From Lichenicola sp964247735 (GTDB taxonomy: Bacteria; Pseudomonadota; Alphaproteobacteria; Acetobacterales; Acetobacteraceae): 64,000 nt of DNA. The notes beneath the pieces are model-generated. The model did not search any database, was not told the DNA's origin, and saw nothing but the letters and a program-made list of their open reading frames with translations. The stretch covers positions 1-64,000 of the forward strand of contig CAXTVS010000008.1 in the NCBI GenBank assembly GCA_964247735.1. The letters are read 5' to 3'. A program made the position numbers and the translations under genes. Positions 41,647 through 50,872 of this stretch are shown here, piece after piece (position 1 is the stretch's first letter; every line of letters begins with the position of its first letter).

Positions 41647-44391
41647 TCAGCCCGGTTGCAGCACCAGCACCGGCAGGGTGCCAAACAGGTGCTGGAGCGG
41701 GACCCGGTCGCCGCCCTCGAACGTGCCGCCGCCGAACAGGTCGACCCATCGCCCGTCCGGCAGGGCGAACGTGGCATCGCCCCAGCCGGGATCGGCGTCG
41801 CGCTGGCCGGGATGGCGCGCCACCAGCACCAGCAGCCGGTCGTCGCCGTGGCTGCGGCCATAGGCGATCGCCCGATCCGCCCTGCCGCCCTCGACCGGCA
41901 GCGGCTCGTAGCCGCCCTCGGCGAACAGGGCCGGCAGCCTGCGCCGCAGGTCGAGCAGGACCGCGGTGACGGCGAGCTTGATCCGCCCGTCCTGCCACTT
42001 CTCCAGCAGGCCGGCCATTAGCGGTCCGTGGGCGTCATGGTCGCCGAGCCGCTGCGACAGGTCGGACAGCGCGTCCTGGCGCAGGCCGTAGTCGACCGGC
42101 CGGCGGTTGTCGGGGTCCATCAGGCTCAGGTCCCACATCTCGCAGCCCTGGTAGATGTCGGGCACGCCGGGCAGGGTGAGCTTCATCACCACCTGGATCA
42201 GGCTGTTCTGCACGCCCAGCCGGGCCACGCGCTGCGCGAACGGCAGGAAGGAGGCGAGGAAGCCGCCGCGGCTGGTGTCGAGCGCGTCGCGGGCGAAGGA
42301 CTGCATCGACTCCTCGTAGGCGGCGTCCGGTGCGGTCCAGCCGGAATGCAGCTTGGCCTCGCGCATGGACTTCTCCAGCGCGCCGGCCAGCCGCTTGCCG
42401 TAGGTGTCGAGTGCTGCCTCGTCCATTCCTTCCAGCAGCTCGACCGGCCAGGAGCCGACCAGAAGCTGGTAGAGCAGGTACTCGTCGTTGCGGTCCGGCG
42501 CCGCGGTGCCGTCAAGGTCGCCGCGGCGGGCGCGGAGCAGGCGGCTCCAGGTGGTGACCTGGCGGGTCCATTCCTCCGGCAGGTCCGACAGCACGGCGAG
42601 ACGGGCGCGCGTGTCCTCGCCGCGCTTGGTGTCGTGGGTGGAGGTGCCGAGCATAGCGTGCGGCCAGTGCTTCGCCCGGTAGGCGTTGGCCTTGTGGAAC
42701 GCGGGCAGGGCGATGCCGAAGCGGTCCGGCTCGCCGCCGACCTCGTTCAGCGCCACGTGCCGGTTGTAGCGGTAGAAGGTGGTGTCCTCCAGGCCCTTGG
42801 CCATCACCGGGCCGGAGTACTGCTGCAGCTTCATGGCGAAGCGCAGCACCGCGACCCGGTTGAAGCCCGACCGCGGCCTCGCCACCGTCTCGCCGGACAG
42901 CACGCCGTGCAGGAAGTCGAACGCGGACGGGTCGATGGTGCGGTCGGCGCGCCTGGCCCGGGCGATCGCCCAGTCGAGGTCGCGGCGGTCGGCCGCCTCC
43001 TGGGTGCCGTCCATGTCGATGTAGGTGCGGTAGACCGGGAAATGGGCGACGATCTGCTTGATCGCGCGCTGCAGGATGTTGCGGGTGAAGTCCGCGGTCA
43101 TCGGGTTCTGGCGGGCGATCCGGCCGGCATCCCTGCCGAGCACGTTCAGCTCGCTCGCCATCTCGTTCTCCATGATCCGGATCTTGCAGTCGCGCACGAT
43201 CTGCTCGAACGGCTCACGCAAACCGGTGAAGGTCCGGTACGTCTCGGTGAAGCGTTCCTCGGCGGCCGGATCGATCATGGCGCCGAGCACGAGGTTGGTG
43301 AAGTCGTAGCCGGTGGTGCCGTCGACCGGCCAGTCCTCGCGAAGCTGCTCGTGGGCGGCGAGGATCTTCTCGACCACCAGGTAGAACGGGCGCGACGACG
43401 CGGCGCGCAGGTCGGTGAAGTAGCGCTTCGGGTCGAGCAGGCCGTCGACGTGGTCCAGGCGTATGCCGTCCAGAGTGCCGTCCTCGATCATCGGCACGAT
43501 CCGCGCGTGGGCGTGTCGGAACACCTCCGGCAGCTCCATGCGCAGACCGGCGAGGTCGTTGATGTTGAAGAAGCGGCGGTAGTTGATGTCGTCGCCGGCG
43601 ACGCCGTAGTAGGCCACCCGCCAGAACTGCTCCTGGATCAGCCCGTCGAGCGCGCGCCAGTCGGCGTTGAGCGTGGCGACCTGCTCCTCCACCGCGCTCC
43701 GGCTCCTGCCGTCCTCGCGCACGAGTGCCGCCAGCTCGGCCTTGAGCAGGCGGGCACGCTCCGCCACCTGCGGACGCCACATCGGCAGGTCGGAGAACAG
43801 GTCGGACAGGCGGTCGAGGCCGGGATCGGCATGGCCGAGCACGCGATCGTAGTGCAGCGGGCAGATCGGCAGCTTGTGGGTGTCGTAGGCCCAGACAGCG
43901 AAGGTCCCCTCGTCGGCGTCGTACTTCAGCAGGAGGTTGCCGGCCTTGAGCTCGACCCCGTACTGGTCGCCCAGGAACGGCACCAGCAGCTTGTTCAGCA
44001 GGTAGCGGCGGTCCGGATCCCAGTCGATGTCGAACCAGCCGGCGTGCTGGCTGTCCGGACCCCATTCCAGCACGTCGAGCCAGAGCGGGTTGTCCGAGCC
44101 GCCGACGCCCATGTGGTTGGGCACGAAGTCGAGGATCTGGCCCAACCCTTCGCGCTTGAACGCCTGCACCATGGCGGCGAAGTCCGCCTCGGTGCCGAGC
44201 TCCGGGTTGAGCGCCTGGTGGTCGGTGATGTCGTAGCCGTGCGTCGAGCCGGGCCGCGCCTTGAGATACGGCGAGGCGTAGACATGGCTGACGCCGAGCT
44301 GACCGAGATACGGCGCCAGCGCGGTCGCATCGCGGAAGCCGTACCCGGCGTGGAACTGGAGCCGGTAGGTGGCCCGCGGGATGATGCTCAT
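41647..44391 (-). CDS. treY: Malto-oligosyltrehalose synthase TreY
   Basis: 914 residues of the GH13 family. It isomerises the reducing-end alpha-1,4 link of a glucan to alpha,alpha-1,1, giving maltooligosyl trehalose. Catalytic motifs: RLDHVDG with the Asp nucleophile, LVVEKIL with the Glu acid/base and STHDTKR with the third Asp. The start MSIIPRATYRLQFHAGYGF and end SWPVELLEG ... LPVLVLQPG are typical. ATG 44391 overlaps the treZ stop (ATGA). Third gene of treX-treZ-treY. Confidence 0.95.
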   Translation of the reverse strand: MSIIPRATYRLQFHAGYGFRDATALAPYLGQLGVSHVYASPYLKARPGSTHGYDITDHQALNPELGTEADFAAMVQAFKREGLGQILDFVPNHMGVGGSDNPLWLDVLEWGPDSQHAGWFDIDWDPDRRYLLNKLLVPFLGDQYGVELKAGNLLLKYDADEGTFAVWAYDTHKLPICPLHYDRVLGHADPGLDRLSDLFSDLPMWRPQVAERARLLKAELAALVREDGRSRSAVEEQVATLNADWRALDGLIQEQFWRVAYYGVAGDDINYRRFFNINDLAGLRMELPEVFRHAHARIVPMIEDGTLDGIRLDHVDGLLDPKRYFTDLRAASSRPFYLVVEKILAAHEQLREDWPVDGTTGYDFTNLVLGAMIDPAAEERFTETYRTFTGLREPFEQIVRDCKIRIMENEMASELNVLGRDAGRIARQNPMTADFTRNILQRAIKQIVAHFPVYRTYIDMDGTQEAADRRDLDWAIARARRADRTIDPSAFDFLHGVLSGETVARPRSGFNRVAVLRFAMKLQQYSGPVMAKGLEDTTFYRYNRHVALNEVGGEPDRFGIALPAFHKANAYRAKHWPHAMLGTSTHDTKRGEDTRARLAVLSDLPEEWTRQVTTWSRLLRARRGDLDGTAAPDRNDEYLLYQLLVGSWPVELLEGMDEAALDTYGKRLAGALEKSMREAKLHSGWTAPDAAYEESMQSFARDALDTSRGGFLASFLPFAQRVARLGVQNSLIQVVMKLTLPGVPDIYQGCEMWDLSLMDPDNRRPVDYGLRQDALSDLSQRLGDHDAHGPLMAGLLEKWQDGRIKLAVTAVLLDLRRRLPALFAEGGYEPLPVEGGRADRAIAYGRSHGDDRLLVLVARHPGQRDADPGWGDATFALPDGRWVDLFGGGTFEGGDRVPLQHLFGTLPVLVLQPG

Positions 44392-46163
44392 GCGCTCTCC
44401 AGGGTGCAGCGCACCGACCATGGTCCGAGTGCGGGCGTCGTGTCGCCCTCGCTCCACAGCACGTGGCCCGACGACGCGGGACCGTCGACGCGTTGGTCGG
44501 ACAGGTTGGCCGCCAGCACCAGCGTCCGGTCGCCGGCCTGCCAGCGCAGCTCGACCGCGCCCTGGCCGAGGCTCGTGGCGCTGCCGCCGCGGGTGATCGC
44601 CGGCAGCAGCGGCACGACGTGCTGCCGGCGCGTGGCGATGAGGTCGCGGTAGAGCGACAGCAGCCCGTCGTCCATCGCGTCCCAGTCCAGCTTGGCCGAC
44701 TCGAAGGTGGAGTCCGCCAGCGGGTCGGGGATGCGGTCGCGCATCTCCGGGTCCTGGAACTCGGGGAAGCGCGCGAACTCCTCGCGCCTGCCCTTGCGCA
44801 CCGCGTCCGCCAGCTCGCCCTCGAAGTCGCAGAAGAACGGGAAGGGCTGCTTCGCGCCCCATTCCTCGCCCATGAAGATCATCGGCGCCTGGGGCAACAG
44901 CAGGTAGGTGGCAGCCAGGGCGCGCATCGCCCCGGGTGGCGCGATGCTGCCCAGGCGCTCGCCGAAGGCGCGGTTGCCGACCTGGTCGTGGTTCTGGATG
45001 AAGGCGACGAAGGCGCCCGGCGGCAGCTCGGCGCTGGGCGCGCCGCGCGCGCTGCCGCGATAGGGCATCATCTGCCCCTGGTAGCCGAACCCTTCCGCCA
45101 GCGCGCGGCCGAGCAGCTCGGTGTCGCCCTCGTAGTCGGCGTAGTAGCCGGTGCGCTCGTGCGTCGCCGCCGTGTGCAGCACGTGGTGCACGTCGTCGTT
45201 CCACTGCGCGGTGTAGTGCACCGGCTGCCCGTTCTCCCGTCCGAGGCGGGTCGGGTCGTTGTCCTCGTTCTCCAGCAGCAGGTGCAGCGGCCGCGTGGTC
45301 GACGCGCGCACGCGCTCGGCCAGCTCGTCGAGAAGATGCCTGCCGCTGTCGTCGATGATCGCGTGCACCGCGTCGAAGCGCAGCCCGTCGAGATGGAACT
45401 CGCGGATCCAGTAGAGCGCGTTGCCGATGATGAACTCGCGCACGGGCGCCGCATGCTCGCCGTCGTAGTTGATGGCGGCACCCCAGGGCGTCTCGTGCCG
45501 GTCGGTGAAGAAGGCGGGGGCGTAGACCGGCAGGTAGTTTCCGTCCGGTCCGAAGTGGTTGTAGACCACGTCGAGCAGGACCGCGATGCCGCGCGCGTGC
45601 GCCGCCTCGACCAGCGCCTTCAGGTCGTCGGGACGGCCGTAGCTGGAATCGGGCGCATACGGCAGCACGCCGTCGTAGCCCCAGTTGCGCCGTCCGGGAA
45701 AGTCCGAGATCGGCATGATCTCAATCGCGGTGACGCCGAGCGACCGGAGGTGGTCCAGCTTGGTCGCTGCGGCGCGGAAGGTGCCCTCCGGGGTGAACGC
45801 GCCGACATGGAGCTCGTAGAGCACGATCTCGTCCCAGGGACGCCCCGCCCATTGCTCGGTCCAGCGGTAGGCCTCCGGGTCGATCACCTCGCTCGGGCCG
45901 TGCACGTCCTGCGGCTGGAACCGGGACGCCGGGTCCGGGACCCTGAGGCCGTCCGGAAGCTGGTAGCGATACAGCGTGCCGGCCGCGGCGCCGGGCACGT
46001 GCACCTCGTGGAAACCGTCCGGCTGCCCCTGCATCGGCAGCACGCGGCCGTCGGCCTCGAGCACCAGCGACACCGCGTCGCATCCGGGCGCCCACAGGCG
46101 GAAGCGGACGCCTCCCGCCTCCAGCGTGACGCCCTGGGACGGATCGCGAACGGCACTGGTCAT
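44388..46163 (-). CDS. treZ: Malto-oligosyltrehalose trehalohydrolase TreZ
   Basis: 591 residues, GH13. It cleaves trehalose from the maltooligosyl trehalose made by TreY. An N-terminal beta domain (LWAPGCDAVSLVLE) precedes the barrel with GLRFDAVHAI (nucleophile Asp), LLLENEDND (acid Glu) and FIQNHDQVGNR. The start ATG 46163 overlaps the treX stop by 4 bases and its own end overlaps treY by 4 bases, so all three tre genes are translationally coupled. Upstream in-frame sequence belongs to treX in another frame. Confidence 0.95.
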   Translation of the reverse strand: MTSAVRDPSQGVTLEAGGVRFRLWAPGCDAVSLVLEADGRVLPMQGQPDGFHEVHVPGAAAGTLYRYQLPDGLRVPDPASRFQPQDVHGPSEVIDPEAYRWTEQWAGRPWDEIVLYELHVGAFTPEGTFRAAATKLDHLRSLGVTAIEIMPISDFPGRRNWGYDGVLPYAPDSSYGRPDDLKALVEAAHARGIAVLLDVVYNHFGPDGNYLPVYAPAFFTDRHETPWGAAINYDGEHAAPVREFIIGNALYWIREFHLDGLRFDAVHAIIDDSGRHLLDELAERVRASTTRPLHLLLENEDNDPTRLGRENGQPVHYTAQWNDDVHHVLHTAATHERTGYYADYEGDTELLGRALAEGFGYQGQMMPYRGSARGAPSAELPPGAFVAFIQNHDQVGNRAFGERLGSIAPPGAMRALAATYLLLPQAPMIFMGEEWGAKQPFPFFCDFEGELADAVRKGRREEFARFPEFQDPEMRDRIPDPLADSTFESAKLDWDAMDDGLLSLYRDLIATRRQHVVPLLPAITRGGSATSLGQGAVELRWQAGDRTLVLAANLSDQRVDGPASSGHVLWSEGDTTPALGPWSVRCTLESA

Positions 46164-48298
46164 TTGGTGGCTTCCGGGATCAGCTCGAACAGCAGGAAGG
46201 AGCGGCCGGTGACGTCGTAGGACTGTTCCGGCAGGAAGCACTGGTCCTCCTTCTCCTCGTCCTCCTCCGACAGGTTGGTGTCGATGATCAGCCTCCAGCA
46301 CTGCTCCGCGGCCGGCGGCAGCTTAAAGCCGACCAGGTCGTGCCAGGCGTTGAACACCATCAGCAGGGTGGCATCCAGACCGCGCTTCTTGATGCCGGTC
46401 GGCTGCGCCCGTCCGTCGAGCATCAGCCCGAAACACTGTGCGGTGTCCCAGTCACCCGGCATCATCTCGCCGCCGCCGGCGTTGAGCCAGGTGAGCTCCT
46501 TGATGTCGAGCTCCTCGTTGTACGCCTCGGTGAGGAACCGGTTGCGCCGCAGGATCGGGAAGCGGCGCCGCAGCGCAGTCAGGCGCGACACGAAGCGGAT
46601 CAGGCTCCGGCCCTTCTCCTCGATGTCCCAGTTCACCCAGGAGATGTCGCTGTCCTGGCAGTACGCGTTGTTGTTGCCGCCCTGGGTGCGGCCGAACTCG
46701 TCGCCGGCGAGCAGCATCGGCGTGCCCTGGCTGAGCAGCAGCGTCGACAGCATGTTGCGGATCTGCCGCGCCCGCACGCGCTGGATCTCCCGGTCGTCGG
46801 TCGGCCCCTCGACGCCGTAGTTGTAGGACCGGTTGTCGGACGAGCCGTCCTTGTTGTCCTCGCCGTTCGCCTCGTTGTGCTTCTCGTTGTAGGTGACGCA
46901 GTCGTTCAGCGTGAAGCCGTCATGCGCGGTGACGAAGTTGACGCAGGCCCACGGCTTGCGGCCCTGGCGGTCGAACTCCGCCGGGCTGCCGAGCAGGCGC
47001 GGCGCGATCTTGCCCGCGACCAGGTCGCCCTTCCAGAACTCGCGCACCTCGTCGCGGAACTTGTCGTTCCACTCCGCCCAGCCCGGCGGGAACTCGCCGA
47101 CCTGGTAGCCGCCGGGACCGCAATCCCAGGGTTCGGCGATCAGCTTCACCGTGCCCAGTGTCGGATCCTGGCTGCACGCCTTGAGGAAGCCGGACCGGTT
47201 GTCGAAGCCGTTCGGCTCGCGCGCCAGGATGGTGCCGAGGTCGAAGCGGAAGCCGTCGACATGCGTCTCCTCCGCCCAATAGCGCAGGCTGTCCGTCACC
47301 ATCTGGATCACGCGCGGGTGCGACAGGTTGACGGTGTTGCCGGTGCCGGTGTCGTTGACGTAGTAGCGCGGGTTGTCGGCCTGCAGCCGGTAGTACGACG
47401 CGTTGTCGATGCCCTTGAACGACAGGGTCGGGCCGCGCTCGTTGCCCTCGGCGGTGTGGTTGTACACCACGTCCAGGATCACCTCGAGCCCGGCCTCGTG
47501 GATCGCCGCCACCATCTCCTTGAACTCGCGCAGCGACTGCTCGGGCTCTGCCGCGTAGCGCGTGTTGGGGGCGAAGAAGCCGATCGAGTTGTAGCCCCAG
47601 TAGTTGGTGAGGCCCTTCTCCAGCAGGTTGCTGTCGAGGATGAAGCTGTGCACCGGCAGCAGCTCGATGGAGGTGACGCCGAGCTTCTTGATATAGGACA
47701 GCACCTCCGGGGTCTTCATGCCGACATAGGTCCCGCGCAGCTTCTCGGGCACCGCAGGGTGCTTCATGGTGTAGCCGCGGACGTGGGTCTCGTACAGGAT
47801 CGTCCTGTCCCACGCGATCGGGTTGCGTTTCGGCTGGCCCCTCCAGTCGAAGCTCGGATCGATCACCACCGACTTCACCATGAACGGGGCGCTGTCGCGC
47901 TCGTCGAAGCTCAGGTCCTCGTCGGGATGGCCGATGGTGTAGCCGAACAGCGCAGGATCCCACTTCAGCTCACCGAAATGCGCCGGCGCGTAGGGATCGA
48001 GCAGCAGCTTGTTGGGATTGAACCGGTGGCCGGCTTCCGGGGCGTAGGGACCGTGCACCCGAAAGCCGTAGATCTGACCGGGACCGACGTCGGGCAGCCA
48101 GCCGTGGAAGATCTGGTCGGTATATTCCGGCAGGGTGACCCGCTCAACCTCGACCTTGCCGGCCTTGTCGAACAGGCAGACCTCGACCTTGGTCGCATTG
48201 GCGGAGAACAGCGCGAAGTTGGTGCCCTTGCCGTCCCAGGTGGCGCCGCGGGGGAACGGGTAGCCTTCACGCAGGTTCTTCTTGACGATGCTGGCCAC
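46160..48298 (-). CDS. glgX: Glycogen debranching enzyme TreX/GlgX
   Basis: 712 residues, GH13 isoamylase type. It hydrolyses alpha-1,6 branches to free linear glucans for TreY. Motifs: N-terminal CBM48-like domain (YPFPRGATWDGKGTNFALFS), GFRFDLG with the nucleophile Asp, IAEPWD with the acid Glu, and VTAHDGFTL. The start is GTG 48298 with AAGGA 6 bases before. The order treX-treZ-treY on one strand with overlapping ends is the classical trehalose-from-glycogen operon. GlgX and TreX are names for the same activity. Confidence 0.94.
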   Translation of the reverse strand: MASIVKKNLREGYPFPRGATWDGKGTNFALFSANATKVEVCLFDKAGKVEVERVTLPEYTDQIFHGWLPDVGPGQIYGFRVHGPYAPEAGHRFNPNKLLLDPYAPAHFGELKWDPALFGYTIGHPDEDLSFDERDSAPFMVKSVVIDPSFDWRGQPKRNPIAWDRTILYETHVRGYTMKHPAVPEKLRGTYVGMKTPEVLSYIKKLGVTSIELLPVHSFILDSNLLEKGLTNYWGYNSIGFFAPNTRYAAEPEQSLREFKEMVAAIHEAGLEVILDVVYNHTAEGNERGPTLSFKGIDNASYYRLQADNPRYYVNDTGTGNTVNLSHPRVIQMVTDSLRYWAEETHVDGFRFDLGTILAREPNGFDNRSGFLKACSQDPTLGTVKLIAEPWDCGPGGYQVGEFPPGWAEWNDKFRDEVREFWKGDLVAGKIAPRLLGSPAEFDRQGRKPWACVNFVTAHDGFTLNDCVTYNEKHNEANGEDNKDGSSDNRSYNYGVEGPTDDREIQRVRARQIRNMLSTLLLSQGTPMLLAGDEFGRTQGGNNNAYCQDSDISWVNWDIEEKGRSLIRFVSRLTALRRRFPILRRNRFLTEAYNEELDIKELTWLNAGGGEMMPGDWDTAQCFGLMLDGRAQPTGIKKRGLDATLLMVFNAWHDLVGFKLPPAAEQCWRLIIDTNLSEEDEEKEDQCFLPEQSYDVTGRSFLLFELIPEATK

Positions 48299-48349
48299 AG
48301 GTAGTCCTTCGACGATGGAGGCGGTGTCCGCGACACAACCCGTCCTGCC

Positions 48350-49372
48350 TCAGCCGGTTCCGCCCGGCGGCAATGGTGATGACGCCGTGAAGGTCCGGGT
48401 GTCGCCGCAGCCGAGCGTGGTGAACGCGCCGGGCGGCAGGCCGCGCTCGCGGCACGCGGCAACCAGCCTGCGCTCCGGCTCGTCGATCGGCTCGTCGGTC
48501 AGCTGGAAGGTGCCGAAATGCATGCCGACCGAGCGGCGTGCGCCCAGCGCCAGGTGGGCGGAGACCGCTTCCTCCGGGTTCATGTGCACCGGCGCCATCA
48601 GCGAGCGCGGGTCGTAGGCGCCGATCGGCAGCAGGGCGAGGTCGGGTGCGCCCAGCCGCCGGCCGATCTCCGCCCAGTGCGGCCCGGCGCCCGAATCGCC
48701 GGCAAACAGCACACGCATCGGCGCCTGCTCGATCAGGAACCCGGACCACAGTGCCCGCCTGCCGTCGAACGGGGTGCGGGCGGAGAAGTGCCGTGCCGGG
48801 GTGGCGGTGATGGTGGCGCCGCCGAGCCGGTGCGACTGCCACCAGTCCAGTTCCGTGATCCGCCTGGCACCTGCCTTGGCCAGCAGCGGCGCGTTGCCGA
48901 GCGGGGTGACGAAGGCCGGCGCGTCGCGCCGCACGATCGCCGCCAGGCTCGGCAGGTCGAGGTGGTCGTAGTGGTTGTGCGACACCAGCACCAGGTCGAT
49001 GCGCGGCAGCGCGTCCAGCCGCCGTCCCGGCGGCCGCGCCCGCTTCGGCCCGGCCCACGACACCGGCGAGCAGCGTTCGCTGAACACCGGGTCGGTCAGG
49101 ATCGTCAGGCCGGGCAGGCGGAGCAGGAAGCCGGCATGGCCGAGAAAGGTCAGCGTGGCGCCGTCCGCGGGCGGATCGGCGCGCGGGTCGCCCTGCGGCG
49201 GCGGGTCCACGATTGCCGACGGCCAGGGCGAGCGCGTGCCGCCGAGGCGCCAGCGCAGGATCGGCAGCAGGCCGCGGCCGGCGGACGGGCGCTGCGGCGA
49301 TGGCTCGCTGTCCGGGTTGTGGAACAGGGTCCCGTCGCAATGGTCGGAGACCGGGAAGGCAGGACCGGTCAT
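48350..49372 (-). CDS. MBL-fold metallo-hydrolase (NAPE-PLD/UlaG-like)
   Basis: 340 residues. The metallo-beta-lactamase fold is shown by GHAGFLLRLPGLTILTDP, the metal motif SHNHYDHLD (HxHxDH), the later FAGDSGAG and MHFGTFQLTDEP. The pattern is that of the NAPE-PLD-like group; bacterial members' substrates are unknown. ATG 49372 overlaps the stop of the oxidoreductase gene by 4 bases and it is 51 bases upstream of treX, so it could share the tre transcript. Confidence 0.87.
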   Translation of the reverse strand: MTGPAFPVSDHCDGTLFHNPDSEPSPQRPSAGRGLLPILRWRLGGTRSPWPSAIVDPPPQGDPRADPPADGATLTFLGHAGFLLRLPGLTILTDPVFSERCSPVSWAGPKRARPPGRRLDALPRIDLVLVSHNHYDHLDLPSLAAIVRRDAPAFVTPLGNAPLLAKAGARRITELDWWQSHRLGGATITATPARHFSARTPFDGRRALWSGFLIEQAPMRVLFAGDSGAGPHWAEIGRRLGAPDLALLPIGAYDPRSLMAPVHMNPEEAVSAHLALGARRSVGMHFGTFQLTDEPIDEPERRLVAACRERGLPPGAFTTLGCGDTRTFTASSPLPPGGTG

Positions 49373-50685
49373 GCCGGCGGCGGCTGGGTGATGACGCGGG
49401 CGCCACGGCTGTAGGTGAGCCAGGCCGACACCCAGTTGACGTAGACCGCGACGCGGTTCTGCGCGCTCACCAGCAGCAGCAGGTGCACCGCGCTCCACAC
49501 CAGCCAGGCCGGCAGGCCGGTCAGGCGCACCCGGCCGAAATCCGCCACCGCGGAGGAACGGCCGATCACCGCCAGCTGGCCCCAGTCGGTGTAGCGGAAC
49601 CGGCCCGGCGACGGTCGTCCGCGGAGCCGGGCGGCGATCACCCGGCCGACATGCCGGCCCTGCTGCTTGGCGACCGAGCCCAGCCCCGGCAGCGGCCTGC
49701 CGTCCGGGCCGTCGAGCGCTGCCGCGTCGCCGATCACGAAGATCTCCGGATGGCCGGGCAGGCTGCAATCCGGCTCCACCGCGACCAGGCCGCGACGGCC
49801 GCCCTCGATGCCGAGCCAGCGCGCCACCGGGGTCGCCGCGGTGCCGGCGGCCCAGAACACGAAGGCGGCGTCGATCCGTTCGCCGCCGGCCAGCACGCCC
49901 CGCGCGTCCAGCGCCTCCACCCCGGCGCCGAGCCGCAGCTCGACCCCGATCCGCTGCAGCCGGCGCGCGGCGTAGTCGGACAGGCGCCTGGGAAAGGAGG
50001 CCAGCACGCGGTCGCCGCCGTCGCACAGCACGATCCGGGCGGTGGATGGCTGGATGTGCCGGAAGTCGCGGGCCAGGGTGTTGTGGGCAAGCTCGGCGAT
50101 CGAGCCGGCCATCTCCACCCCGGTCGCACCGGCGCCGACCACCACGAAGGTCAGCAGCCGGCGCACCTCGGCGGGATCGTCCTCCGTCTCGGCGCGCTCG
50201 AACGCATCGAGCAGGCGCGCGCGCAGCGACAGCGCGTCGGCAGCGCTCTTGAGCGCCGGCGCCCGCGTGGCCCAGTCGTCATGGCCGAACCACGAGTACA
50301 CCGACCCGGTGGCCAGCACGAGGGTGTCGTAGGGAAGCGGCGGATGCCCCTGCAGGGCGACCGTCCGGAGCTGGCGGTCGACCCCCGTCACCTCGGCCAT
50401 CAGCACCGACACGTTGGCGGCACGACGGAACACCGAGCGGATCGGCACGGCGATGCTGGTGGCGCTCAGCGCCGCGGTCGCCACCTGGTAGAGCAGGGGC
50501 TGGAACAGGGTGTGGTTGGTGCGGTCGATCACCGTGACGGCGCAGCCGGTGCGTGCCAGCGTCTGCGCCGCGTTCAGGCCGCCGAAACCGCCACCGACGA
50601 TCACGACCCGGTGAGCAGGCGGCGCCGCAGGCATCGCGGCGGCCGGCTCCGGTCGCGTCCTATCGCTCGCTGTTCGGCTCGGCAT
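49369..50685 (-). CDS. Type II NADH dehydrogenase-like FAD oxidoreductase
   Basis: 438 residues from ATG 50685 (421 if from ATG 50634). FAD site VVIVGGGFGGL near residue 26, second nucleotide site FVVVGAGATGVEMAG, and the FAD-closing GDAAAL are NDH-2-like. DRTNHTLFQPLLYQVATA is typical of bacterial NDH-2. A C-terminal hydrophobic helix (WLVWSAVHLLLLVS) would anchor it to the inner membrane. It would pass electrons from NADH to quinone without proton pumping. Divergent from the RND adaptor gene; the MBL and tre genes follow on the same strand. Confidence 0.88.
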   Translation of the reverse strand: MPSRTASDRTRPEPAAAMPAAPPAHRVVIVGGGFGGLNAAQTLARTGCAVTVIDRTNHTLFQPLLYQVATAALSATSIAVPIRSVFRRAANVSVLMAEVTGVDRQLRTVALQGHPPLPYDTLVLATGSVYSWFGHDDWATRAPALKSAADALSLRARLLDAFERAETEDDPAEVRRLLTFVVVGAGATGVEMAGSIAELAHNTLARDFRHIQPSTARIVLCDGGDRVLASFPRRLSDYAARRLQRIGVELRLGAGVEALDARGVLAGGERIDAAFVFWAAGTAATPVARWLGIEGGRRGLVAVEPDCSLPGHPEIFVIGDAAALDGPDGRPLPGLGSVAKQQGRHVGRVIAARLRGRPSPGRFRYTDWGQLAVIGRSSAVADFGRVRLTGLPAWLVWSAVHLLLLVSAQNRVAVYVNWVSAWLTYSRGARVITQPPPA

Positions 50686-50872
50686 CGACCTCGTACCCTT
50701 CCCGCCGGCGCCACCGGAACCTGCGCCGGCCCTTGCGGCGTGCGGCCGGAGCAGGGCAACGTCATGCGTCGACGGCAGTTGCGCGGGTCCCGACCGAGCC
50801 TGTAATGCAGCGGCCGGCCGGTCAGCCAGGAGGCGACCGGTCACGGCCACGGCCGAACCAAGGAACTCCCGG

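Noticed and set aside
42028..44652. 874-codon plus-strand frame
   Set aside because: Antisense to treY, which has all catalytic motifs.
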